A stretch of DNA of 48,623 nt from assembly GCA_027066265.1 (NCBI GenBank), contig JAMOOB010000127.1:1-48623 (forward strand). The letters are read 5' to 3'. This stretch comes from Desulfurococcales archaeon. Its GTDB lineage: Archaea > Thermoproteota > Thermoprotei_A > Sulfolobales > Ignisphaeraceae. The position numbers and the translations under genes were made by a program. Positions 1-7,255 of the stretch are shown here, piece after piece; the first letter of the stretch is position 1, and each line of letters begins with the position of its first letter. The notes beneath the pieces are model-generated. The model ran no database searches and had not been told where the DNA came from. It was given only the letters and a program-made list of their open reading frames with translations.

Positions 1-601
1 CGACATCGATTCCTAACACGTAAAAGAATGGTCTTGAAATCCTAGGTGAGGATCCACTCATCTTTACTGGCATTATTTCTCCGAATACATGGTTCTCAAG
101 CTTTAAGAGACCTATAAAAGATAGAAATACAAGTTCATCGCGAAAGAGAGGCGATATTACTACGTCTAGACCTAACTTCGTGGCTTCGATGCGTGCTAGT
201 ACCTCCAAGAGCTTTACGTATTCGATGAAACTCTTGGGTACGTAGTCCATACGTACAACGATAACGTTGTGCTTAATTCCGTAGCTCTTGATCCATTCGT
301 CAAGATCCTCCGTAGCGATGGGTTCGTACGTTCCGAATACTACGTAGAGAACGTAGAGATCGATCTCTAATCCTCGAGTAGCGCGTTGGAGGATGCGTAA
401 CGCTTCAAGCGAAACCTTAGGTCTATCGCTTCGAACAATGTAGAGCGCTTTCTCCCTACGCTTAATTATGGGGTAGCTACTCATAGCCTTTCTGACCTGT
501 CGTACAATGCTTGAGAAGAGGCAAGATGTACACAATTTTTCTCCGGATGCAATGCGTTTGTAGGCCGCTAAACGTTTATTGCATGACGTGCAAGTAATCA
601 T
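1..601 (-). CDS. Degenerate Ncs6/CTU1/TtcA-like PP-loop protein (partial)
   Basis: This gene is cut by the left window edge; I translated it by hand from 601 downwards and the frame stays open. It begins with two CxxC pairs (C4/C7 and C24/C27) in the spacing of the N-terminal zinc finger of the tRNA 2-thiolation family Ncs6/CTU1/TtcA. A Rossmann-like PP-loop region follows. The nucleotide-binding SGGxDS signature is missing: the matching place reads RSDRPKVS. Later segments (LLKLENHVFG and RISRPF) match the family's order. It may therefore be a non-catalytic paralogue or partner of a true thiolase rather than an active enzyme. The ATG at 601 is preferred over that at 607 because AGGGA lies about 8 nt upstream. 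It sits 25 nt downstream of the next gene, so it is probably the last gene of a minus-strand operon. The family call is inferred from pattern, not from a search. Confidence 0.6.
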   Translation of the reverse strand, partial: MITCTSCNKRLAAYKRIASGEKLCTSCLFSSIVRQVRKAMSSYPIIKRREKALYIVRSDRPKVSLEALRILQRATRGLEIDLYVLYVVFGTYEPIATEDLDEWIKSYGIKHNVIVVRMDYVPKSFIEYVKLLEVLARIEATKLGLDVVISPLFRDELVFLSFIGLLKLENHVFGEIMPVKMSGSSPRISRPFFYVLGIDV

Positions 602-626
602 CTTCATCTTCCCTACGATTGGTATG

Positions 627-1004
627 CTAAAATAGTGTTTTGATTGAATGTTTCCGTAGAATGTTCTTAACGCTCCTCCTAAGCACTTCTAGATCTAGTG
701 ACAGTTGTTCGAATAGATCGTACTGTTCTAACTCGATTTCTCCATCCACATAGAGACGTATCAATACTTTCTTTTCAGCGTGTGTAATACTCTTAGAATC
801 GAGTGCATTAGCGATATCATCTACGTAAGCAAAAGCGAAGCTTATTACATGTCCTGCACGTTCTTCGAACTTCTCCATCAATCTCTTGACGTAGTTCTCG
901 ATAGAGCTACCGCGTTTAGTTATCGCTATAAGTACTATGCGGTTATTGGAGAGGTATTCATTCAGCTCGGATGGGCTACGAATTTCGCGAACCATTGGAT
1001 TCAC
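627..1004 (-). CDS. Small hypothetical protein, thioredoxin-fold-like
   Basis: The product is 125 residues with no signal peptide or membrane segment. The strand-helix-strand pattern in the first 65 residues (RIVLIAITKRG, a helix, then ISFAFAYVDD) resembles a thioredoxin fold, but the CxxC site is absent, so it would not be a redox enzyme. I do not recognise a named family. Its start overlaps the end of the upstream zinc-ribbon gene by 29 nt, or 20 nt if the second ATG at 995 is used. The degenerate PP-loop gene follows after 25 nt. The three genes are probably co-transcribed. Function is unknown; the fold call is tentative. Confidence 0.65.
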   Translation of the reverse strand: MNPMVREIRSPSELNEYLSNNRIVLIAITKRGSSIENYVKRLMEKFEERAGHVISFAFAYVDDIANALDSKSITHAEKKVLIRLYVDGEIELEQYDLFEQLSLDLEVLRRSVKNILRKHSIKTLF

Positions 1005-1854
1005 GCTCGTCTAGGAGCTTCTTTAAGAATTCCTTCTCAGCGGTGCTAAGAACTACTTCGATATCTAAGGGTTCTCTTCGTTCAGATGGAGGTTTGATTC
1101 CGCAGCTCGTTAACAGTACGTATCCTGCCTTAATCGTGTTCTCAACGACGTCCCTAGGATACGTCTCGACGAAATCTTTAAGTAGTTCGTTGAAGTTCAC
1201 GAATTCCTTCAATTGCTTCTCGGTAACTGTAGAACCGCATACCAAACATGTAAGGTCGGGCATTAATGCATGGAATCCGCATACGGGACACTGTACTGGG
1301 AGTACGGGACATTTCCTTGTAATCCATGCACGCATCCACTCCGATCTAAGGCGATCGAGTAGATCGTGCTTACCTAGCTTAACTATCTTTTGATAGAGTT
1401 TCGGTGCGTATGCTAGAACTGCATCACCGATGTTGTTGACTATGAACTCTAGCTGTTCTTCGGTATAGTCATCGCGCATCTCCAAGAGCATCGACGCTAT
1501 GATCCTATGCATGTGCTCCAAGTTTCTACGGAATCTTCTTACGATCGTATCGAGGTTTATCGTACTAGCTTCGCCGCGAAGGATATCGACGAGTTTAACG
1601 ACTATCTGCTCGAGTTCCTCCCTACTGAGTCCGAGGAAATCGAGGCCTAGCCTATCGATTAGTTCCTCTAAGTGTTTCGAAACCCAGTTTTCGGTATCTA
1701 CGGGTTTCCTTCGATAATATCTTCTACTGGATGAGGAGGTCGATGATGTGGAAGCAACTGTTGTTTGCTGAACTTGCTGCGTAGTTGAAGTTGAAGTAGT
1801 CGTGGATCTGCTCGATCTACGTCTTGACCGCGAACTTGATGAACGTCTAGCCAT
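976..1854 (-). CDS. Zinc-ribbon protein with Ser/Arg/Thr-rich N-terminus, unknown function
   Basis: The product is about 292 residues. Roughly the first 45 are low-complexity, made of Arg-Ser runs and then Thr/Ser/Gln, and are probably disordered and able to bind nucleic acid. A helical middle domain follows. Near residue 190 there are two CxxC pairs (CPVCG and, 11 residues on, CLVCG), a zinc ribbon. I recognise no named family. The ATG at 1854 is chosen because GAGGTGA lies 11 nt upstream; a GTG at 1869 in the same frame would add five residues. It heads or belongs to a minus-strand unit with the two genes to its left. A role near RNA or tRNA metabolism is only suggested by the CTU1-like neighbour. 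Confidence 0.75.
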   Translation of the reverse strand: MARRSSSSRSRRRSSRSTTTSTSTTQQVQQTTVASTSSTSSSSRRYYRRKPVDTENWVSKHLEELIDRLGLDFLGLSREELEQIVVKLVDILRGEASTINLDTIVRRFRRNLEHMHRIIASMLLEMRDDYTEEQLEFIVNNIGDAVLAYAPKLYQKIVKLGKHDLLDRLRSEWMRAWITRKCPVLPVQCPVCGFHALMPDLTCLVCGSTVTEKQLKEFVNFNELLKDFVETYPRDVVENTIKAGYVLLTSCGIKPPSERREPLDIEVVLSTAEKEFLKKLLDERESNGSRNS

Positions 1855-1897
1855 GGTTTCGCGACTCACCTCGGATTAGCTATGTACACTAGTTAGC

Positions 1898-2875
1898 TTA
1901 ATAATGTGAAGGCTCCGCGAGATTGCTAAGTACGCGCTTCTTCAATTCGTAGAGTTCCGGCTCTATCCTAAGAACTCTCATTTCTATGAAGAGCGATGCG
2001 CGCGGTGCAACGGCTATGCTAATCGTGGGCTTAGGATTATCAAACCGTTCGTTTCCTATACGTACATAGTCAACAAATCCGTATACGCGTAGCATAGCAT
2101 TGGAAGGAACAGGCAAAACGTTGCGAAGCTTCATCGAGACGACATTGCTGTAAAACGAGACTTCCTCTACTATCACGACCTTGTCAAGCAATTCGACTAG
2201 GGGCATTGATACGCGTGGCTGAGGAATCCTGAGTAATGCATTGAGTACTTGTGCAATCCGTAACGATTCTAGAGGAGTTTCGGATATCACTACTGTTGAA
2301 GAGTTGTCGAAGAATACATGTAGAGTGCGTTCGTTTGGTTTACAAACTTCGAATGGTTGCGTAGACGATAGAGATAGTATCCTAGCCTTGTTGTGCTTCT
2401 CAATACCTACGTAGTTTGTTACTACGCATTCTCCATCATCTAGCTCTTCGAGACCTTCATGGAGCAGTGCGTTTACGTGCATGCTATTGAGAGCGATAGC
2501 TATGAAATGTTCGTGATCGTCGATCTCTATGAACAGTGCATTTCCTACATCGAATATCGTGCGTGGTCGTTCGAATCCTATGGAGAGACCTCCAAGATGT
2601 ATTCTTTGAACAGTGCTAAACGATGTGGATCCCAGCTCTATGCATCTAGAAAGACCAAAACACTTCGTAATGGTGCTCGATATGCAAAGCCTCACTGTGT
2701 ATGGCAAGGGATTGGCGAGGCACAGAACTTGATCGTCGAGTTCAAGCAAAGAACTAAGGAAGGATACGAAGCTTGTGGGGTCAGCTCGCGGTAATGTCGT
2801 CATGATAGATCCGTAGGGGGCAAGTATCTTCATCCCCTTGCATCGGTGGCTACCACTCTCGTCACCGTTCAGCAT
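1898..2875 (-). CDS. Conserved-looking hypothetical protein
   Basis: This is a 325-residue soluble protein with no clear motif. It is rich in beta-strand patterns throughout and has no membrane segment or cysteine cluster. Its length, codon use and position in a minus-strand run support it as real. The ATG at 2875 has a weak GAGG 9 nt upstream; an internal ATG at 2833 follows AAGGGG too closely to be convincing. A TATA-like GCTTATAGC on the minus strand near 2923-2931 could drive it and perhaps the three genes that follow. I cannot assign a function. Confidence 0.7.
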   Translation of the reverse strand: MLNGDESGSHRCKGMKILAPYGSIMTTLPRADPTSFVSFLSSLLELDDQVLCLANPLPYTVRLCISSTITKCFGLSRCIELGSTSFSTVQRIHLGGLSIGFERPRTIFDVGNALFIEIDDHEHFIAIALNSMHVNALLHEGLEELDDGECVVTNYVGIEKHNKARILSLSSTQPFEVCKPNERTLHVFFDNSSTVVISETPLESLRIAQVLNALLRIPQPRVSMPLVELLDKVVIVEEVSFYSNVVSMKLRNVLPVPSNAMLRVYGFVDYVRIGNERFDNPKPTISIAVAPRASLFIEMRVLRIEPELYELKKRVLSNLAEPSHY

Positions 2876-2997
2876 CGGCCAAGTTCCTCATCTGCGCTGA
2901 TCCATATCTAATCTGTTTTAGTGCTATAAGCCTTATCATCGACATTCCTAGAGCTAGATGCTAGCTAAGCTTAATTCTCTACGAAAAGCATTAGTAC

Positions 2998-4236
2998 GTG
3001 CCCCTGGTGAATTTCATGGCTTCGACCAAGGAATTGAACCCAGTTATTCCTACGCTTGGTGGTGAAAAAGCATTCGCATACCTTGCTAAGGCGAAAGAGG
3101 TTGCTGCACGAAAGAAGATTAAAGTGATTTCGTTTGGTGTTGGTCAACCCGATATACCGACGTTCGACGTTATAATAGAGGAAGCGAAGAAAGCTCTAGA
3201 TGAAAAGTTCACGGGGTACACTGAGACCGCTGGAATCAAGGAGCTTAGGATTGCAATCGCTGACTACTTATCGCAACGATATGGTGCTGACGTAGATCCC
3301 GAAGAAATTGTCGTTACGACTGGCGCAAAGACGGCGATATTCATAGCTATGGTTGCGTATCTACGTCCAGGAGACGAGGTTCTGATATTCGATCCCAGCT
3401 ATCCGGCATATCCACAGATAGCCAAACTCATGGGTGCTAAACCGGTTTATGTAGGTCTAAAGTTTGATCCAGCAAAAGGGTTCTACATCGATATGAACGA
3501 CGTTGAGCGCGTCGTAAGTAGCAAGACTAGGATGATAGTGATCAACAATCCTCATAATCCAACGGGAGCGATCTTCGACAAAGCTACGCTTGAGAAGCTC
3601 ATAGACCTAGCTCGGAAGTACAATGCGATTCTGCTCGTCGACGAGATATACGATAACTTCGTGTACGAAGAGGGAGCTTTCGTTAGCATTCTACAGTTGT
3701 TACCTCGAGAATGGAGAGATCTGGTACTGTACGTGAACGGCTTCAGTAAAACGTTCTCTATGACTGGATGGAGATTGGGGTACCTCGTAGTGAGGAAAGA
3801 TGTTGTAGATGCAATTAAAAGGCTTGCTGTAAACGTGTATAGCTGTCCACCAAGTATTGCACAGCGTGCTGGAATAGCGGCTCTTAGAAGCGAAGAATCG
3901 TGGAAATGCGTTAAGGAAATGATCGAGCTGTTCAAGAAAAGACGCGATTTGATGTACGAGGAACTGCGTAAGGTTCCAGGCTTCGAGGTCTGGAGAAGCG
4001 CTGGAGCGTTCTACATGTTCCCACGAGTAGAAGGAGCTCTAAAGAAAGTGGGGATGGATGTAGAGAGCTTCGCTATGTGGCTATTAGAAGAATGGGGTGT
4101 AGTAGTTCTTCCAGGTACAGCATTCTCCGAAACCGAACTAGGCAAGTACTTTATGCGATTCAGCTTTGCGACTAGCGAACGCGATATCGTTGAAGGTATC
4201 GAGAGGATCCGAAAAGCTATAGAGGGTTCTCGCTAG
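2998..4236 (+). CDS. Class I/II PLP-dependent aminotransferase (aspartate aminotransferase family)
   Basis: The product is 412 residues, the normal length for fold-type I aminotransferases. The family signatures are complete: the NNPHNPTG motif with its PLP-contacting Asn (about 184-190), LLVDEIY with the pyridine-binding Asp near 215, the Schiff-base lysine at K251 in NGFSKTFSMTGWRLGY, and the substrate-carboxylate Arg in FMRFSFA near the C-terminus. It probably transfers amino groups between aspartate or another amino acid and 2-oxoglutarate; substrate choice cannot be read from sequence. The GTG at 2998 would suit a leaderless mRNA from a TATA-like GCTTAATT about 28 nt upstream. An ATG at 3016 preceded by TGGTGA is the alternative. 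It is divergent from the hypothetical gene at 2875. Confidence 0.93.
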   Translation: MPLVNFMASTKELNPVIPTLGGEKAFAYLAKAKEVAARKKIKVISFGVGQPDIPTFDVIIEEAKKALDEKFTGYTETAGIKELRIAIADYLSQRYGADVDPEEIVVTTGAKTAIFIAMVAYLRPGDEVLIFDPSYPAYPQIAKLMGAKPVYVGLKFDPAKGFYIDMNDVERVVSSKTRMIVINNPHNPTGAIFDKATLEKLIDLARKYNAILLVDEIYDNFVYEEGAFVSILQLLPREWRDLVLYVNGFSKTFSMTGWRLGYLVVRKDVVDAIKRLAVNVYSCPPSIAQRAGIAALRSEESWKCVKEMIELFKKRRDLMYEELRKVPGFEVWRSAGAFYMFPRVEGALKKVGMDVESFAMWLLEEWGVVVLPGTAFSETELGKYFMRFSFATSERDIVEGIERIRKAIEGSR

Positions 4237-4293
4237 CGCACGCATCTATGTTTTTGGGTACGCATAGCTTCTTAACAAGCCTAGGGTGCATCC

Positions 4294-5478
4294 ATGGATC
4301 CGCGCATCTACATAGCAAGCATAGAGGACCTCGTGAAGGGACGTGCAACCGACATATACTTCGTTAGAACGCGAGAAGTGTTAGAGAAGAAAGGTCTTTG
4401 CGGAGTACGAGTGCGATACGAGATACATAACTATGGTCTTCCCAAGGGATATAGATGGGCTGTGTACGCTGGGTTAGAAGAGGTTCTGGCTATACTCAAG
4501 GGAAGGGATATCACGGTTTATAGCCTTCCCGAGGGAACGTTGTTTCGCGAATACTATCCCCTAATGGTTTTGGAGGGCGATGTGTGCGAGATCGTGTGCT
4601 ACGAGACAGCAGTACTAGGAATCCTAAGATTCTACACATCTGTAGCAACGAAAGCTGCTAGGATAAAGAAAGCTGCACGCGATAAAACGGTGCTATTCTT
4701 TGGATTGAGGGCGCATCACCCAGCGCTAGCTCCAGCTCTAGACAGAGCTGCTTATATAGGTGGCGTGGATTCTGTGTCGGGTTACCTAAGCAAGGAGTAT
4801 CTAGGTCTTGAACCTCGGGGAACGATGCCGCACCTCATGATACTCGTATTCGGAGATCCCGTAGAAGCTTGGAAAGCGTTCGATGAGGTGATGCCGCCGG
4901 AAGTTCCTCGTATAGCGTTGGTAGATACTATGTACGATGAACGTTACGAAGCGTTGCTAGCCGCCAAAACCTTGGGCTCCAAGCTGTGGGGAGTGAGACT
5001 TGATACTCCTAGGAGTAGACGTGGAGATATGAAGATGATCGTAGAGGAGGTTAGATGGACGCTTAAACTCCATGGATTCGAGAACGTGAAGATCGTTGTG
5101 AGCGGAGGTATCGATGAGAAGCAGATCGAGGAACTTCGAGATGTCGTTGACGCCTTCGGAGTGGGTACCTCGATTGCATGGCCGCCATCGATAGACCTCA
5201 GCATGGATATAATCGAGATCTTCGATGAAAAGGAGGGTAGATGGATACCTCGCTCGAAGCGAGGCAAACTTCCTGGAATGAAGCAGTTGTATCGATGCAA
5301 ACCCATCGTCGAGGACTACATAGACGTTCCCAACGTCGAGAAACGGTGCTGCGATGGATCGATAGCGAAACCCATGCTAGTCAAGGTCATGGATAGAGGC
5401 AAGCTATGCGTAGATCTTCCGTCCGTTGATGATATACGACGCTACGTGCTTGAACAGCTTAAGTACGTAGAGCTATAA
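4294..5478 (+). CDS. pncB: Nicotinate phosphoribosyltransferase, archaeal type
   Basis: This 394-residue enzyme joins nicotinate to PRPP to form nicotinate mononucleotide, the salvage entry to NAD. Typical family elements are YEIHNYGLPKGY near the N-terminus, FFGLRAHHPA around residue 135, the PRPP-site segment VSGGIDEKQIEEL near 270 and the phosphate-binding FGVGTSIAW near 290. The C-terminal cysteines (YRC, then CC) match the small zinc-binding tail known in archaeal homologues. It follows the aminotransferase after 57 nt, and the next gene begins 22 nt later. Confidence 0.93.
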   Translation: MDPRIYIASIEDLVKGRATDIYFVRTREVLEKKGLCGVRVRYEIHNYGLPKGYRWAVYAGLEEVLAILKGRDITVYSLPEGTLFREYYPLMVLEGDVCEIVCYETAVLGILRFYTSVATKAARIKKAARDKTVLFFGLRAHHPALAPALDRAAYIGGVDSVSGYLSKEYLGLEPRGTMPHLMILVFGDPVEAWKAFDEVMPPEVPRIALVDTMYDERYEALLAAKTLGSKLWGVRLDTPRSRRGDMKMIVEEVRWTLKLHGFENVKIVVSGGIDEKQIEELRDVVDAFGVGTSIAWPPSIDLSMDIIEIFDEKEGRWIPRSKRGKLPGMKQLYRCKPIVEDYIDVPNVEKRCCDGSIAKPMLVKVMDRGKLCVDLPSVDDIRRYVLEQLKYVEL

Positions 5479-5500
5479 GCTTACCAACATAGAGATACAT

Positions 5501-6253
5501 GTGGATGCAATGAAGGTCGTAGTGTTGAAACTAGACGATAAACTGTACGAAAGATTGGAGAAACTAGCTAAGCTGAACGGTTTCCTAACAGTCAGCGAAT
5601 ACGTTAAGAGCATAATAATCAGGAGCCTTGGAGGTGAAGAGGTGCAACGAATCCCTAGCGCAAGTGAAGGAACTAAGGGTGTTGAAGAATCTACGAAGAG
5701 GCTCCATGGAATTGTTGAGAAGATAGTTAGCTTAGTCGAACGGAGATTGCAGGATCAGATCAACCCCTTCACGTCGAAGATCGACGATCTTGCGAGAAGA
5801 ATTGCTGACGTTATAGAGAGGCTGGAAGTTTTAGAGGCAAGGGTTTCGAACATAGAGAAAGAGCTTAAGGAGAGTCGTGAAGCGGTGAGAACAGCAGCAA
5901 GCCTTTCTGAAGCAGAGAGGCGCGAGCGCAAGAGAACGGCTCTCGACATTCTTAAAGAACAGCGTGCAATCTTCGAAAGCGATATCGTTAGAAAGATAAG
6001 GGATAGAGATAGCTTCTTTGCAAAGCTTCAGCGAATGGGTGCGGTAGTGCTTGAACTACGCGGTGAAAGAGTTGCGTTAGATCCTGAGTTCTGGCAAGAA
6101 TTCGTAGAGAAATTAAGTAGTCTAGGAACGGATAACGAAGATGAGATACGTAGGGTTCTAGATCCTCTGGAATGGAGGCTCTTTACAATGCTAAGAGAAT
6201 CTGCTTTGATATACTTCGATCGCACAGAAAACAAGTGGAAGTTAATTGCATGA
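5501..6253 (+). CDS. Ribbon-helix-helix / coiled-coil / winged-helix-like protein
   Basis: The product is 250 residues. Residues about 5-45 read as a CopG-type ribbon-helix-helix domain (VVVLKLDDKLYERLEKLAK, then VSEYVKSII). Residues about 60-145 form a long charged coiled coil. The last 100 residues look like a small helical or winged-helix domain. The order suggests a DNA-binding dimer with an extended rod, such as a regulator or nucleoid-associated factor, but I know of no named family. GTG at 5501 fits a leaderless transcript because CTATAAG lies about 26 nt upstream, inside the pncB 3' end; ATG at 5510 is possible. A C/D box RNA follows directly on the same strand. Confidence 0.8.
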   Translation: MDAMKVVVLKLDDKLYERLEKLAKLNGFLTVSEYVKSIIIRSLGGEEVQRIPSASEGTKGVEESTKRLHGIVEKIVSLVERRLQDQINPFTSKIDDLARRIADVIERLEVLEARVSNIEKELKESREAVRTAASLSEAERRERKRTALDILKEQRAIFESDIVRKIRDRDSFFAKLQRMGAVVLELRGERVALDPEFWQEFVEKLSSLGTDNEDEIRRVLDPLEWRLFTMLRESALIYFDRTENKWKLIA

Positions 6254-6259
6254 TATCGT

Positions 6260-6318
6260 TGTCGTGATGAAGCCAGGCCTCTGCTGAGTACGTGATGACA
6301 GAATCCCCGTCTGATCTA
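6260..6318 (+). ncRNA. C/D box guide sRNA
   Basis: All four boxes are perfect and in order: C box GTGATGA (6264-6270), D' box CTGA (6284-6287), C' box GTGATGA (6292-6298) and D box CTGA (6311-6314). The guides are 13 nt (6271-6283) and 12 nt (6299-6310), and the D'-C' spacer is 4 nt, the compact archaeal geometry. Such RNAs bind L7Ae, Nop5 and fibrillarin and direct 2'-O-methylation of rRNA or tRNA at the base paired to the fifth position before D or D'. It lies between the stop of the preceding gene and the stop of the convergent gene at 6316, slightly overlapping the latter. Exact ends and targets are not known. Confidence 0.88.
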
Positions 6319-6834
6319 ACACTTCAATCTCATTTCTTTGATGCATAGATCTAGGTCTGGCATTACGTGGTCTAGAGCTCCCTTCACGCTTCCGACCGCT
6401 TCCATAACCAAGCTCTTCTTATCTAGTAATTCCTCTACGTTGTTTATCGATACCTCGTCCGTGAACTGATTTATACGGTACCTCACAATATCGGTTCTGA
6501 TCTCGACCTCGCGATCATCGTAGGAGATCTTGATGCCAGAACCGTTGTAGGAGATCACTACTCTAGGGTTTATCTTGGTCAAGGTGATGAGACCGTCGTG
6601 TTCGCTGTAGAACCATCGATGACAAAATCTACATACCTTGGCATCGCCATACACCTGCTCTATGCATGCTGCTTTCGCTAAGAACATCCTCGCCATAGAG
6701 AGCAGTGACTGTAGCTCTCCTAGAATACGTGCGTACTCCTTCGAGGTTCTGCTTTCCTTACCTACAGACTTTATCTTTGAAGAGAGGTTGTTGTAGAGCG
6801 TGTTCACGAATCGAAGCATTTCTGAGACCTTCAT
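6316..6834 (-). CDS. Hypothetical protein, partner of upstream zinc-finger gene
   Basis: The product is about 172 residues and soluble. A CxxC (VCRFC) sits near the middle, followed by a beta-rich segment. I do not recognise a family. A longer open frame reaches 6984 but would overlap the upstream zinc-finger gene by more than 110 nt. The ATG at 6834 has AGGGG about 6 nt upstream and leaves a 34-nt gap, so it is preferred. It is probably translated from the cysS transcript together with the zinc-finger gene. Confidence 0.7.
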   Translation of the reverse strand: MKVSEMLRFVNTLYNNLSSKIKSVGKESRTSKEYARILGELQSLLSMARMFLAKAACIEQVYGDAKVCRFCHRWFYSEHDGLITLTKINPRVVISYNGSGIKISYDDREVEIRTDIVRYRINQFTDEVSINNVEELLDKKSLVMEAVGSVKGALDHVMPDLDLCIKEMRLKC

Positions 6835-6868
6835 CGAAACCCCTAGAAGGGGGTGAACAAGTAGGAGG

Positions 6869-7255
6869 TTAAAAGCTGGAGATGGATGTCCGCATAATGC
6901 AGTACATGCATATTCTTCGAACTCCATCGATATCGATAGAGCATTCGCGACATACAAGTCTTCCACAACGGATGCAGTGACCAATACTTAATCTCGACCA
7001 ACATACTTGGCAGAGGAAAGTCTTGCAAGCAATGCAGCTAAAGGTAGTCCTATCAAAATGCTTCTCGCACACGTACCTACCGCACAGTCTACATACGTAC
7101 ATTGCTGGCGCTACACGACAAAGCTCGCATAGGTACGGTATTTTTATAAGCTTCTCCTCGGGTTTAGTATGGGATGACCTGAGGGACACCGCTGATTGTA
7201 GCGATGATGTGGGGTGGAGCGACGGGGACCGCTTCAACTTCTTTCGAACACCCAT
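6869..7255 (-). CDS. Multi-zinc-finger protein (B-box/treble-clef-like)
   Basis: The product is 128 residues. After a basic N-terminus of about 40 residues there is a dense series of metal-binding pairs: LCELC, VCRLCGRYVCEKH, CIACKTFLCQVC, CIRCGRLVCREC and ICMYC. The repeated CxxCGxxxCxxH/C unit resembles B-box or treble-clef fingers and could bind three or four zinc ions. It has no enzymatic motif; protein-protein or RNA binding is a guess. Its ATG overlaps the end of cysS by 22 nt, so it is probably co-transcribed and translationally coupled. Confidence 0.8.
   Translation of the reverse strand: MGVRKKLKRSPSLHPTSSLQSAVSLRSSHTKPEEKLIKIPYLCELCRVAPAMYVCRLCGRYVCEKHFDRTTFSCIACKTFLCQVCWSRLSIGHCIRCGRLVCRECSIDIDGVRRICMYCIMRTSISSF

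Noticed and set aside
780..1393. Plus-strand ORFs opposite the first minus-strand genes
   Set aside because: They are antisense to genes with zinc-ribbon motifs and ribosome sites and have no promoter or recognisable content.
6835..6984. Longer reading of the gene ending at 6316
   Set aside because: It would overlap the zinc-finger gene by over 110 nt, whereas the ATG at 6834 has a ribosome site and fits the gap.
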